A program made the position numbers and the translations under genes. The notes under the pieces are model-generated. The model was given only the letters and a program-made list of their open reading frames with translations, was not told the origin of the DNA and ran no database searches. Below are positions 45,646-57,024 of a stretch of 64,000 nucleotides of DNA, one piece after another (position 1 is the stretch's first letter; the number at the start of each line of letters is the position of its first letter). The stretch is from Fragum whitleyi. Lineage: Eukaryota > Mollusca > Bivalvia > Cardiida > Cardiidae. Where the stretch lies: positions 39,697,065 to 39,761,064 of the forward strand of contig OX411555.1 in NCBI GenBank assembly GCA_948146395.1. Direction: 5' to 3'.

Positions 45646-46070
45646 AGTGAAATTGACACTCACTGCGATCAAAACCATTCTAAATCACTCACTCAGCGCT
45701 CCATTCATTCATTGTAAACACTCGCTCTAATCAATCAAAAGCGCTCCGAATTCATAAGAAAATATTCCTGAATCGTTCAAATTGATCAACATTTAAATCT
45801 AATCGATCAAATTATACTACGATCGTATTAGCTTGTGTGGATTTTAAAAGGCTGATTGGTGAACGAAGACACACAAACAGAAAAGAACGTATATTTTATC
45901 AAAGGGAGGTCATACGTATCGAAAATTTTGTTCATCCTGAACAAAATTAGCGATACTGGATTACCTCCCTTTAATTTCACTCAAAACTTAGTCTACACAC
46001 CTATTCAATTTCACTCCAAATTCATTCCAAGATCATTCGCCTTGTCAATTTCACGATGTAGTTAACTGTA
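45646..46070 (+). mobile_element. MITE-1 copy, left tip missing (unit A)
   Basis: It begins at 'tcagtgaaattgacactcac', without the outer TACAGTTAA, and ends CACGATGTAGTTAACTGTA. Palindrome arms are 'atacgtatcgaaaattttgt' and 'acaaaattagcgatactgga'. The same truncation is present in unit B (53650-54074). Confidence 0.88.
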
Positions 46071-46439
46071 CGATTTAGTTCTACATGTATTTCAATGAAT
46101 AAAATTAGTTAGATTGGGTTAAAACAAAGAAAAAAGTGAGATGAAAGTTGCTCCGACCTCAGGGCCTCGGTTACTGTAGTTAGAAGACCGAAACTCTCCA
46201 CCACAAAGTCAAAAGCTGTCTATGGGAACATGTATAAAATTATGACTTATATTAAAATTTAACTATGTGTTAAAATTATACATGTATTCATTTAGAACCA
46301 AAACCTTCCGTTGATTAAAATGTTTGTCGAAGTCTTGCGAAAATCCTCCATTCGAAATACATTCATCGATGAATATTCACACAAGGTTCAAGTCATGTCA
46401 AATACTTAATCTTTACGAAATGTTATATTTGTTGCACAT

Positions 46440-47050
46440 CAGGCTGCGTAGAATGTTGGTGTCCACAACTGTCAGACCGCACAGATTGTGCAGTCTGACA
46501 AGGGTCGACATTTATCGCAATTGGCTGTTTTTGTTGTAGTTTTTTGTTCTTCTTTTATTATTATTATTTTTTATTTGTTATGTTGGTGTTTTTGTTGTTG
46601 ATGTTGTTGTTGTTTATCTTTTTTTCTAAAACTAGAATGACCATTCTACCTTTAAATCACAGGACTACCTCGGTGACCTATTGGTAAATGCACTCGACCC
46701 GTGACCTTGAGGTCCGTAGTTCGAGCCCAACTGTCGTCGGGGTGTGTTAATGGACAAAACACTTAATAGCCAGCCCCAGTTCACCAAGCTTTAAAATTTG
46801 GTAGCAGTGGATTTAAACCACCGCCTCTCTCTCAGGGACGTGAAAACATCAGGATTGAGTGTTCGAGAGCGATTCTATAAGCTTAAGCTTTCGTCACAAT
46901 CGAATTAGAATAAATAAGTATAAATTAAAAATCATAGGATTTTATGAAATCGATCTATTGTTAAACTCTCTTTTTTCAAACATTCACTTTATGGAGTTCT
47001 CTGATTTGCCCTTTATCGCGTGACGGGTCTCATAATATAATTTCTAAAGA
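46440..47050 (+). mobile_element. Diverged MITE-4-like pieces around a SINE (unit A)
   Basis: The palindrome 'ctgtcagaccgcacagattg' / 'tgcagtctgacaagg' followed by 'gtcgacatttatcgca' lies at about 46467-46522. The right-end word 'cctttatcgcgtgacgggtc' lies at about 47011-47032. Between them are GTT-rich sequence (46570-46617) and the SINE at 46664. Order and words match the right half of 61006-61265, so the SINE appears to have landed in a MITE-4. Confidence 0.55.
46664..46930 (+). mobile_element. tRNA-derived SINE, second family (unit A)
   Basis: Head: 'ctacctcggtgacctattgg' (box A-like), 'actcgacccgtgacctt', 'gtagttcgagccca' (box B-like; unit B keeps the better GGTTCGATCCCC). Body: 'tggtagcagtggatttaaac' and 'ctcagggacgtgaaaac'. 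It is flanked by AAATCACAGGA and AAATCATAGGA. No run of A or ATCA forms the tail. The unit B copy spans about 54717-54975. Confidence 0.8.
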
Positions 47051-47453
47051 AGTACACGAAATGCTTACCTTATATAAAGAGTTAACATTTCCAAAAATTC
47101 CGTTACAGTCTTGATAAAAAGAATTCACATTTAATTTATTTCAGTCCCTGTTTTTTCACAGGCATACGTCCATATGTAAAATCTACTTTTACATCAAGAT
47201 ATAGTTTTAACAAAAACAAATTATACATGTGACGTCTTAGAAAAAAATGAACACCTAAATATTCCTGTTGAAAACAGAAAACTGTTGTAGTTAAGGATAG
47301 AAAGTTAAAATACCGTAAATATGTGCACCCAACAATATAATAGCCGTATAAATATTTATCAAATTGTCGTGAACAAAAAGAGAAAAGTCATTTAATAACG
47401 GCAGTTACATCCCTACCCCTAAATACTCACACAAAAATGATTCACACCCTAGG

Positions 47454-48010
47454 TACAGTTAAGTACATCGTGAAATTGACATTCATCTCAATCAAAACCA
47501 TTCTTAATCGCTCAGCGCTCCATTCATTCATTCATTCCAAACACTTACTCAAACAATTCAACATCACTCCAAAATCACTAAAAAGATAAGATCAACACAA
47601 CAACGATTCAAAATGAATATAGATAGAAAAAAATTGCAAATTTACTGACTTAAGGTAGTGGACCTGCAATTTCTCAAAGGTGAATTTCATTAAGGAACCT
47701 TGGTCAACATTGTGAAAAATCATACGTTCCAAAATGTTGCGGAACTATTACGGGTCCACTACCTTAATCGAAAATATAAGCGTCTGTTTATTTTTTGAAG
47801 TGATAGAAAGCTATTTATAGCTTTTGTTTGCACATTTTTTAAAGGGAGTAAATAGATATCGACAATTTTGTTCATCCTGAACAACAATAGCGATATTGAA
47901 TTACCTCCATTCAATTTTACTAAAAATCCACTCATCGCCCCATTCAATTTCATTCCAAAATCGATCCAAAAATCAATCACCTTGTCAATTTCACGAAGTT
48001 GTTAACTGTA
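47454..48010 (+). mobile_element. MITE-1 copy with nested TTAA-1 (unit A)
   Basis: It runs from TACAGTTAAGTACATCGTGA to CACGAAGTTGTTAACTGTA. It contains the TTAA-1 element at 47650-47767 and an intact TA (47620-47621, 'gaataTAgatagaa') where the unit B copy has another MITE-1. Confidence 0.92.
47650..47767. mobile_element. TTAA-1 copy nested in MITE-1 (unit A)
   Basis: It runs from TTAAGGTAGTGGACCTGCAA to 'acgggtccactaccTTAA'. Shorter than the unit B copy (56139-56303), because part of the left arm and inner palindrome ('aaaggtttcctaatgatttt') has been lost. The pre-insertion sequence 'actgacTTAAtcgaaaat' fits other MITE-1 copies ('actgacataattgaaat'). Confidence 0.88.
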
Positions 48011-48058
48011 CATCGCTATCCCTAAATTCTCACAAAAAATTATTCACACTCTTGGTAG

Positions 48059-48180
48059 TACAGATAGCAACATCGTGAAACTGACAATCACTCCGATCAA
48101 AATCATTCTATATCGATCGCTCAGCGCTCCATTTATTTACTCTAACCATTCAAAAACGCCCCCAAAACACTGAAATATTT
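48059..48180 (+). mobile_element. MITE-1 left end, truncated by deletion (unit A)
   Basis: It starts TACAGATAGCAACATCGTGA and breaks off after 'caaaacactgaaat', joining directly to the interior of a TTAA-1 element. Unit B keeps the full copy (56594-57024). Confidence 0.88.
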
Positions 48181-49050
48181 CGGAACTCACGATCTTTCAC
48201 AATGTAAACCGAGGTTTCCTATCGAAACCATTAGGAAACCTCAGTGCATATTGTTTAAGGTAGCAATGGACACAAGGCGTCATTTTTTTCCGCTCAATGA
48301 TTTTTTTTTCTTTTTTACATATGTTTTAGATTAACATTATTTAGTCATTATATCAAAATTTGGAGATACCATTCCGTGCTCGTTTTCATACCAGAGTTAT
48401 CTGCCCTAGGGTGGTACTGACAATTTTTCAGAAAACCTCCATATTCTTTTTAGGCGTTGTATAGCTCAGTACTAGCTGATAGCTACAAAACACATAAATG
48501 ATGATAGACCTTATACATGTGCACAATGGCTGTTGCCAAGGAAATTTCTCTTTGATCACATGCATTTGCAAAATGAGCTTTCAAAAGTTAAAAATGCACA
48601 AATTTCGGTAATTTCAATGGGAAAAGTTGCCATGAAAATATTATTTAAAAAAAAATAAATCTTATTTTCCGATTTTTTTTAAAAAACATATTTTTCCTTT
48701 ATTTTGTTATTTTCATTTTATTACATGCAATTAAGAAAGTTTTTCGTTATTTAATAGTAACCCCTCCTAATTGAATGACACTTACAACGTATTTTCATTG
48801 TTAAATTCAATGGTCCAGTTATTCAATTGATATCAAATGTTGAAAAGTAATTAAGTTATGTAATTTACCATCAGTATTCTGTGTTAAGCAGAATCTTATG
48901 AAAGCTAGTTTTTTAAACAACGCGCAAAAAGATCCGTAAAATTTAAGAAAACCCATTATGGTTTATAGAGTCGGGAGGCCGCTGTCAATTGCCACCTTAA
49001 GATCATGACTCCCGAAAAGTAACGGAACTATTACGAGTCAGCTTCCTTAA
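48181..49050. mobile_element. Truncated TTAA-1 interrupted by TTAA-2 (unit A)
   Basis: The TTAA-1 remnant begins at 'ttcggaactcacgatctttc', holds its inner palindrome ('accgaggtttcctatcgaaa' / 'ccattaggaaacctcag'), and ends 'acgagtcagcttcctTAA'. A 746 bp element is nested at 48255-49000. The left tip of TTAA-1 was removed by the deletion noted for unit A. Confidence 0.85.
48255..49000. mobile_element. TTAA-2 element, 746 bp, nested (unit A)
   Basis: It runs from TTAAGGTAGCAATGGACACA to 'gctgtcaattgccaccTTAA', giving inverted tips of about 18 bp. TTAA is present on both sides. The tip sequence GGTRG resembles TTAA-1, so the two may use one transposase. The interior is A/T-rich without a usable frame. 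The unit B copy at 57478-58222 has the same length to within a base or so. Confidence 0.88.
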
Positions 49051-49518
49051 TTCTGATTCGTTCGTGAAATTAAAAAAAAAAGTATATAAAAGAGCGTCGA
49101 TTGAGATTGTTGAATGGAGGTTATGTATTATAGCTAATTTCTCTCTTTTTTAGAGTTATCTGTGGTTGTTATTTGTTCATGGCTCAAAGAATAAATGTCT
49201 GGGAAGGGATTCGTTCTGTCGTCAGGAAAAGGAAAACACGCACGAACGTTAACGGACGCTTTCATACTTTTCTAACCTGAACGGCTATGATCGGTGAGCA
49301 GCCTGACAAGGTGACTAGTATAGCTAACAAAAAGAGCGGATTTCTTGACTATTGTGGATTTTACGATTATATCCGTAATTTCCGTTTGTTTGGATATTTC
49401 TTAGAGAATTTGAAGGGCTGGATCTATGAAAAACACACGCCATATACTTTGTTTCATAATTTTACGATGTTTTCTTGGAGTAGTCCTGGGATTTGGTTCT
49501 GAGTCTAGTCACTTCTTT

Positions 49519-49974
49519 TCCTCATTCGGAACACCACTCGGCCAATCTCACGATCAACCTCGGATGTACATACACGGACTAGTTTTAAAAAGTACGGGAA
49601 AACCATTGAAAAACTCGATGACGTCATTTAAAATGGCGTTAGCCCTCGAAACTGTGAGTGAAAGCATTCGACGTCGCCAACGCTACTCGTCCAAGTTACT
49701 GACGAGAAACCATCGAATCCCAATATAAATATATTTAGATTCTTAAATAACGGCTGAAAAAATCTTAATTTTTGAGAATGATTCGTCATTCTCAAAGATT
49801 AAGATTTTTCATCCGTTTTTTACTGTAAAATATATAAATCTACAGTGCTAGTTGTCTTACACTGTTTCCGCCAAACAAAATGCACGATTTCGTTACATAC
49901 CCATCCGCCTTACATACATCCGAGGTATGTTGTAGTTTACGGAAATGGCAGAGTGATGTTCCGAATGCTTTTTC
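49519..49974. repeat. Segment present only in unit B, with a TTCG-loop hairpin
   Basis: About 455 bp between 'tagtcacttctttt' and 'atcaaccggtcatttttgg' has no counterpart in unit A ('gtcacttctgttgcctagca'). It holds a hairpin at about 49750-49818: 'aacggctgaaaaaatcttaa' faces 'ttaagatttttcatccgtt', closing on 'gaatgaTTCGtcattc'. No terminal repeats were found, so I cannot say whether B gained it or A lost it. A 100-codon frame from 49426 crosses the boundary and is not supported. Confidence 0.6.
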
Positions 49975-51529
49975 CTATCAACCGGTCATTTTTGGAAAGC
50001 GCTTGTGGTGCCTTCAAGATAGACAGCTCTCAAAAATAAACTACTCGCAGCACTCGTTTGAAATTAGATACCGAACTTCGGACTGTTGTGTATGTCTTCG
50101 CACAAATTAGTGTTTTTTTTTACAAGTCTCAAAGCAAACAGAATATTTGCATTTACATTTTCATTTTCGATGACGTTAAAGACTCGGAAGGAATATTTCT
50201 TACGTGTTCATACGGTTTTAATTCTAAAGGCCTTTTTCGAAGCTATGTATAATGCGTTGTTAGAAAACAAAAGGTATTCATCTCACAAATATTCCCTTAT
50301 GTGTCTTATCACACTAAAAGGGACCAACTCGCAATTCCGTAAAAAACATGATTGAAACAATACTGGTTGTAGCACAGATCAATTTGGATCGCATTGTAAA
50401 AAATCTCCCAATAAGGTAAATTGATCATTATAGAGAGAGAACAAGCCAAATGCGAAAAATGTCAATCCCAGTCAGGCTGCCCTGTGCGCAAAGTGTATAG
50501 GCTCTACACTTTACGAACTACGAATATTACGTCTGTTTTACTAAACATCTTTCGATTATTTTTGCGTAGGTCAAAGATTGATGTTACTTCTACAGTAGTA
50601 AGTGAATATGGAATTCTGCCGTGCATCATCTCATTGGAATCGTCTCTAATGATTCAAAAGAGTGTTTGCAAGACAGATTCTTACAAAGAGTGAAAACACC
50701 AAGTACGATTTGTGATTTTGTCTTACGCTTTTTCTTTTCGTAAGAAATAAGTAAAACGGGCCCATGGTCCCTATCGCATGTGTAGTCACATATTGACTCT
50801 TTTATCCTGACGACTGTTTCATTTTTCCTTCGTTGATTCTTTCTCTTCTTGCTTTATATTTCTACTAGATTACTGTAATTATAGTCTAGTCATAATTTTT
50901 ATAACCTTGGCAACACTAAGACTAGTAAACACTCCTATCTAAGCCTTTGTTACAAAAAGATACAAATATTCAGTTGAACTATCTGCACCAACCCATTATA
51001 TTCCAACAGCTTATGTACAGAAAAAGATAAAACCAGAACAAAACGTTTAAAGTACAAGGATTTGACATCGTGTAAAAAGCTTAAATCGCATTAGTTTAAA
51101 AATTTAATGGAACAGACGAATCAGTTGGATGTTGAATAGTTTATTTTTTTTTTCTCTTGAAAATAAATTCTTCTAGAATATTTTGCAAAAAAAAGATCAA
51201 CTTAGCAGTGTATCCAAGTGCTAATCACAGAAAGCGGTATACTTGAATTAAGGCCAACAGTTTTTCAATAAGCCTTAACCAAATGCATCTGGATTTGCAA
51301 GCAGACATTAAAAACTGCTGTTAGGTATGTTATGAATTTGAGTTACGACGTTTTTTGTATTAAGAGCTGAATAAAGCAATGTTTGAAATCCATTAGAGGA
51401 GCCATAAACCTTAATTGTCTTCAATCAAAAGGTTATTTCCTGGCGTGACCCATTTGTACTTGTTCTAGAATTTCCAAGAATGTTCGATTATTTTTCCCAT
51501 TTTTTTCTGTCTTTTCCTTGGTAAGAATG

Positions 51530-52135
51530 TATAGTTAAGATTATCGTGAATTGAAGAATCATCTCAATCAAAATCGCTCAGTCGCTCGATTCTAGTAATT
51601 CAAAACAATAAATTCATTCGTTCAAACGCTCTTATACATGTATCATTCAAAAATCGCGCTAAACGATTTACAACTCTATTCAAAACGTTCTTATAATTCC
51701 ATACACTCTATAGATCCGTGAAGACGTAGAGATGTAAAGTTAAGAACATCGTGAAATTGACAAGATGAATGATTTTGGAATGAAATCGAATGAGTTTAAG
51801 GAGCGAGTTTTGAGTGAAATAAAAGGGAAGTAATCCAGTGTCGCTAATTTTGTTCAGGATGAACAAAATTAGCGATACGTATGACCTCCCTTTAATAAAA
51901 TTACGTTCTTTTCTGTTTGTGTGTCTTCGTGGACCAATTAGACACTTTATAATCCACACCAGCCAATAAAATCGTAGAATAATTTGATCGATAAGAACGA
52001 TTCAGAAATGTGTTTCATTCAGTTCGGAGCGTTTTTGATCGATTAGAGTGAGTGTTTTAAATGAATGAATGGAGCGCTGAGTAAGTGATATTGGTAAGTG
52101 AATCGCAATGAGTGTCAATTTCACGATATTTTCAT
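51530..52135. mobile_element. MITE-1 fragment (+) and copy (-) back to back (unit B)
   Basis: Counterparts of 43107-43290 and 43292-43741. The complete copy starts TAAAGTTAAGAACATCGTGA at 51734; its palindrome arms are 'gtgtcgctaattttgttcag' and 'gaacaaaattagcgatacgt'. Its right tip is lost ('cacgatattttcatcttaga'). Confidence 0.87.
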
Positions 52136-52199
52136 CTTAGAACTATAATAAAATATTGCTATTTTCGATCAGTTTGGTGCACTCTTTATATGTATGTTC

Positions 52200-52245
52200 A
52201 TGCATGTGTGTGTATGTGTGTAGGGGGGAGGGGGGGGGGGGGCGC
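52200..52245 (+). repeat. (GT)n and poly-G low-complexity run
   Basis: 'gtgtgtgtatgtgtgtaggg' passes into a run of G; unit A has a shorter (GT)n at about 43808-43832 and no long G run. Confidence 0.8.
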
Positions 52246-53180
52246 GACAGTTCAACATATTTCAATATTTCAATATTTCACGAACTCTATCTTAGTGCAT
52301 TGATTCGGAAGTGAAAATTAAACGTGGACAGAATCCCTCTTTTATATGAACTCAATTTTGCGATTGACATGTTTTTCATATTCAGTGACATATTTCTCAT
52401 TTGAATTATCCCCAGACTATTTAAGATCAATCATGTTATACAATATCAAAACGACTGATAATATTTTGGGCGTTTGTCAAGAACACCAGACAGAGTTGAA
52501 ATCCCTTGTTATTTTTATAAATGCAATATCAGTAATGTAATAAGTCTGTTGTCGTCATTACCTTTGACAATATTTTGTAATATATTCTGTCAAATTGTAT
52601 ACTGAATTCGATGTATAAAGATATTTATCAAATGACAAACTAAGGAATCTGTTACCATGGCATAATGTCTGGCAAGAATGAAATGGATGACTCGGCGTTA
52701 AAAGGTTGAAATTGCCTATAGACATAAAGACAATTACAACTGTTTCACACCAAGATATCGAGATGGGATTAAACACATGGTTATCAACAAGTTACTTTAT
52801 TTTTGTCCATTATTCGTTGTACGATACATGGTATTTTTATATCCGCCACATTTCGATGTGGACGTAAAAATTGTGCTTATCATTCAGCAGTAATGTGACA
52901 GAATATGAAAAAAATCCAACCGCCTGTATCTAATTTTCTGTCCGTCTGTCTGTCTGTCTTTTCCTCTGAAAAATTGTTGTTGGTATTACTTGTACATACA
53001 ATAATTATATCGGGGCGTTTACCTTCAGCCATATTTTTCTTGAAAAGATAATACTTTTGGAGACCAAGTACTTAGAGCTTCATTACAAACATACTTCCTT
53101 TATTGTCTGTGTGTCTAGAAAGAGATTGTCTTGCCAAAATAATCATGTCTTGATATCTCATATAAGAATTAGCTGTAATA

Positions 53181-53595
53181 AACAGATAAAAAGATCGTGA
53201 AATTGACACACATTCCGATCAAAATCCTTATCCAATTCATCATTCCAACCAATCACTCAAATCGATCAAAACGCTTAGAGATCCTCATAAACATTTCGGA
53301 ATCGTTCAAGAAGGTCAATATTTCATTCAATTCGATCAAATCTTTCTACGATTTTATTGGCTCGTGAGAATTTTATAGTCTTTCATTGATCCACGAATAC
53401 ACACAAACAGAAAAAAAAAACATGTATATTTAGTAATGAGGAGGTAAGAAATATCGCTATTTTTTCATCTTGCTCAAAATGTGAGCTACTGGAACACTTC
53501 CCTTTCACTTCACTAGCTCCACACACTCATTCAATTTGATTTCAAATCATTCCGAAATCAATCATCTTTTCAATTTCACGATTTTCTTAACTGCA
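53181..53595 (+). mobile_element. MITE-1 copy (unit B)
   Basis: Counterpart of 45169-45588, starting AACAGATAAAAAGATCGTGA and ending 'acgattttcttaactgca'. The palindrome is damaged in the same place as in unit A. Confidence 0.87.
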
Positions 53596-53649
53596 CGTTT
53601 AAATTGTTCAAGCTGAGAAAGGGTATGTTTATCTAAATTATCTGAAGTT

Positions 53650-54074
53650 TCAGTGAAATTTACACTCACTGCGATCAAAACCATTCAAAATCACTCACTC
53701 AGCGCTCCATTCATTCATTCTAAACACTTACCCTAATCGATCAAATACGCTCCGATTTCATAAGAAAACATTTTTGAATCGTTCAAATCGATCAACATTT
53801 AAATCTAATCGATCGAATTATTCTATGATATTGGCTTGTATGGATTTTAAAGTGTCTGATTGTCCCACGAAGACACACAAACAGAAAAGAACGTATATTT
53901 TATTAAAGGGAGGTAATACGTATCGAAAATTTTGTTCATCCTGAACAAAATTAGCGATACTGGATTATCTCCCTTTAATTTCACTCAAAACTTGGTCCAC
54001 ACACCCATTCAATTTCATTCCAAAATCATTCCAAAATCATTCGCCTTTTCAATTTCAGGATGTAGTTAACTGTA
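53650..54074 (+). mobile_element. MITE-1 copy, left tip missing (unit B)
   Basis: Counterpart of 45646-46070 with the same 5' truncation, ending 'aggatgtagttaactgta'. Palindrome arms are 'tacgtatcgaaaattttgtt' and 'aacaaaattagcgatactgg'. Confidence 0.88.
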
Positions 54075-54716
54075 CGATTCAGTTCTATTTCATTGAATAA
54101 AATTAGTTAGATTGGGTTAATACAAAGAGAAAAGTGAGATGAAAGTTGGTTCGACCTCAGGGCCTCTGTTACTGTAGTTAGAAGATCAGACCTCTCCACC
54201 ACAAAGTCAAACACTGTCTATGGGTACATGTATAACTGAGTTTAAATTGAATTCATTTAGAACCGAAACCTTCCGCTGATTTAAAATGTTTGTCGAAGTC
54301 TTGCGAAAATCCTCCATTCGAAATGTATTCAACGATTAATTCATTCACACAAGGTTCAAGTCATGTCAATTACTTAATCTATACGAAGTGTTATATTTGT
54401 GGCCCGTCAGGCTGCGTAGAATGTTGGTGTCGACAATTGTCAGACCGCACAGATTGTGCAGTCTGACAAGGGTCGATATTTATCGCACTTGGTTATTTTA
54501 ATTGTAGTTTTTTGTTCTTCTTTTTTTTTATTTTAATTCATTCATTTGTTATGGTCGACATTTATCGCAATTGGCTGTTTTTGTTGTAGTTTTTTGTTCT
54601 TCTTTTATTATTATTATTTTTTATTTGTTATGTTGGTGTTTTTGTTGTTGATGTTGTTGTTATTTGTCTTTTTTCTAAAACTGGAATGACCATTCTCTCT
54701 TTAAATCACAGGACTA

Positions 54717-54975
54717 CCTCGGTGACCTATTGGTAAATGCACTCGACCCGTGACCTGGAGGTCCGTGGTTCGATCCCCACTGCCGCCGGGGTGTGTTTAT
54801 GGGCAAAACACTAAATAGCCACCAAAAGTTCACCCAGCTGTAAAATTTGGTAGCAGAGGATTTAAACCACTGCCTCTCTCTCAGGGACGTGAAAATATCA
54901 GGATTGAGTGTTCGAGAGCGATTCTATAAGCTTAAGCTTGCGTCGCAATCGAACTAAAATAAATTAGTATGATCT
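54717..54975 (+). mobile_element. tRNA-derived SINE, second family (unit B)
   Basis: Counterpart of 46664-46930. It preserves the promoter better: 'cggtgacctattggtaaatg' and 'ggtccgtggttcgatcccca'. The body includes 'gtagcagaggatttaaacca' and 'gtgttcgagagcgattctat'. Confidence 0.8.
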
Positions 54976-55668
54976 AAAATTCATAGGATTTTATGATATC
55001 GATCTATTGTTGACCTCTCTTTTTTCAAACGTTCCCTTTATGGGGTTCTCTGATTTGCTCTTTATCGCGTGACGAGTCTCATAATATAATTTATAAAAAA
55101 GTACACGAAAATGCTTACCTTATATAAAGAGTTAACATGTCCGAAAATTCCGTTAGAGTCTTGATAAAACGAATTCACTTTTAAATTATTCCAGTCCCTG
55201 CTTTTTCACAGGCATATGTCCATATGTAAAATCAACTTTTACAGCAAGATATAGTCTTAACAAAAACAAATTATAAATGTGGCACCTTAAAAAACATGAA
55301 CACCTAAATATTCCTAGTGAAAACAGAAAACTGTTGTAGTTAAGGATAGAAAGTTAAAATACCGTAAATATGTGCACCCAACAATATAATAGCCGTATAA
55401 ATATTTATCAAATTGTCGTGAACAAAAAGAGAAAAGTCATTTAATAACTGCAGTTACATCCCTACCCCTAAATACTCACACAAAAATGATTCACACCCTG
55501 GGTACAGTTAAGTACATCGTGAAATTGACATTCATCTCAATCAAAACCATTCTAAATCGCTCAGCGCTCAATTCATTCATTCATTCCAAATACTCACTCA
55601 ACCAATCCAACATCACTCCAAAATCAATAAAAAGATATGATCAACACAACAACGATTCAAAATAAATA

Positions 55669-56110
55669 TACAGTTAATAACATCGTGAAATTGACATTCA
55701 CCTCAATCTAAACCATTCTAAATCGATCACTTAGCGCTTAAATCATCCATTCCAAACACTCACTCAAACCATTCAAAAACGCTCAAACCTATTGAAAAAT
55801 AAAGAATCAACAACATCATTCAAAATAAATTTTGACAGAGAAAAGTCGCGATTTCACTGAAACAATTCAAATAGTTAGCGCCTCATAGGTTCTTGAAGAA
55901 ATTTGAAGCTGTGCACAGAACTTGTATGCACTTTTTTATTAAAGGGAGGTAATCAACATCGCAAATTTTGTTCATTCCGAACAAAATTTGCAATATAGGA
56001 TTACCTCCCATTAAATTCACTCAAAACTCGCTCCTCACACTCATTCAATTTCATTCCTAAATCATTCCAAAATCATTCACCTTGTCAATTTCACGATGTT
56101 ATTAACTGTA
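55669..56110 (+). mobile_element. MITE-1 inserted in MITE-1, empty site in unit A
   Basis: It runs from TACAGTTAATAACATCGTGA to ACGATGTTATTAACTGTA with flanks 'aata' and 'gctagaa'. Unit A has 'aataTAgatagaa' (47617-47628). The palindrome is nearly perfect (ACATCGCAAATTTTGTTC, GAACAAAATTTGCAATAT), and the sequence is close to 28318-28759, including 'tgcacagaacttgtatgcac'. This is a young, recently mobile subfamily. Length is 442 bp including both TA. Confidence 0.95.
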
Positions 56111-56138
56111 GCTAGAAAAAAATCGCAATTTCATTGAC

Positions 56139-56303
56139 TTAAGGTAGTTGACCCGTAATATATTTGCAATTTCTCAAAGCTATTAAACTTAAACAGTGTT
56201 TACAAAGGTTTCCTAATGATTTTCATTAGGAAACCTTGGTCAACACTGTGGTATATCATACGTTCCAAAATGTTGCAGAACTATGACGGGTCCACTACCT
56301 TAA
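56139..56303. mobile_element. TTAA-1 copy nested in MITE-1 (unit B)
   Basis: It runs from TTAAGGTAGTTGACCCGTAA to 'acgggtccactaccTTAA'. Arms of about 80 bp meet at 'ctaatgattttcattagg', making it nearly one long palindrome. It is the most complete copy of the small TTAA family here. Confidence 0.92.
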
Positions 56304-56593
56304 TCGAAAATACAAGCGTCTGATTAATTTTTGAAGTGATAGAAAGCTATTTACAGAATTTGTATGCACATTTTTAAAGGGAGTAAATAGATACCGACAA
56401 TTTTGTTCATCCTGAACAACAATAGCGATATTGGATTACCCCCCTTTAATTTTACTCAAAACCAACTCATCACCCCATTCAATATCATTCCAAAATTGAT
56501 CCAAAAATCAATCACCCTGTCAATTTCAAGAAGTTGTTAACTGTACATTGCTATCCCTAAATACTCACAAAAAATTGTTCACACCCTGGGTAG

Positions 56594-57024
56594 TACAGTA
56601 AGCAACATCGTGAAATTGACATTCACTCCGATCAAAATCATTCCATATCGATCGCTCAGCACTTTATTTATTCATTCGAACCACTCACTCAAACCATTAA
56701 AAATCCCTCCAAAAACACTGAAAAATGTTAAGACCCACATCTTCATTCAAAGTAAAGATAGCTAGAAAATCGAAATTTCTCTTAGATAATTAAAATTATG
56801 CTCGTCTGATATGTTCTTGAAGTCAAAGGGAGCTATTTGTATATCAAGTATGCATATTTTATTAAAGGGAGGTAATCAATAATTTTGTTCATCCTAAAAA
56901 ATAACGATATTGGTTTACCTCCCTTTAAATTAACTCAAAACTCACTCCACACACCTATTCAATTTCACTCTAAAATCATTCCAGAATCATTCACCTTGTT
57001 ATTTTAACCATGTTGTTAACTGTT
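56594..57024 (+). mobile_element. MITE-1 copy, complete (unit B)
   Basis: It runs from TACAGTAAGCAACATCGTGA to ACCATGTTGTTAACTGTT. One palindrome arm has lost about 10 bp ('ggtaatcaataattttgttc'). Closest relative outside the duplication is the copy at 63699, which shares 'gcaacatcgtgaaattgaca' and 'ccgatcaaaatcattc'. Confidence 0.9.

Larger units (their letters stand above)
39625..49053 (+). repeat. Tandem segmental duplication, unit A
   Basis: Collinear with 49052-58274. Sample anchors: 'cgcacgaacgttaatggacg' with 49234; 'aaagcgcttgtggtgc' with 49996; 'gcgattgacatgtttttcat' with 52361; 'aggctgcgtagaatgttggt' with 54410. By eye, anchored stretches differ at about 3-8% of bases. Unit A alone carries the MITE-1 at 40018, the foldback at 41256 and the HP-B element near 44195. 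It lacks about 450 bp present at 49519-49974 and about 680 bp present at 56716-57400. Confidence 0.93.
55503..56545 (+). mobile_element. MITE-1 copy holding a MITE-1 and a TTAA-1 (unit B)
   Basis: The outer element runs from TACAGTTAAGTACATCGTGA to 'caagaagttgttaactgta'. A second MITE-1 lies at 55669-56110 and a TTAA-1 at 56139-56303. The TTAA-1 is shared with unit A and is therefore older; the inner MITE-1 is not shared. Confidence 0.93.

Noticed and set aside
49426..49728. 100-codon frame with a hydrophobic N-terminus, signal-peptide-like
   Set aside because: It starts in duplicated sequence but the frame is not open in unit A, and it continues into the segment found only in unit B. No family recognised. 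Kept as a weak candidate only for transcript checking.
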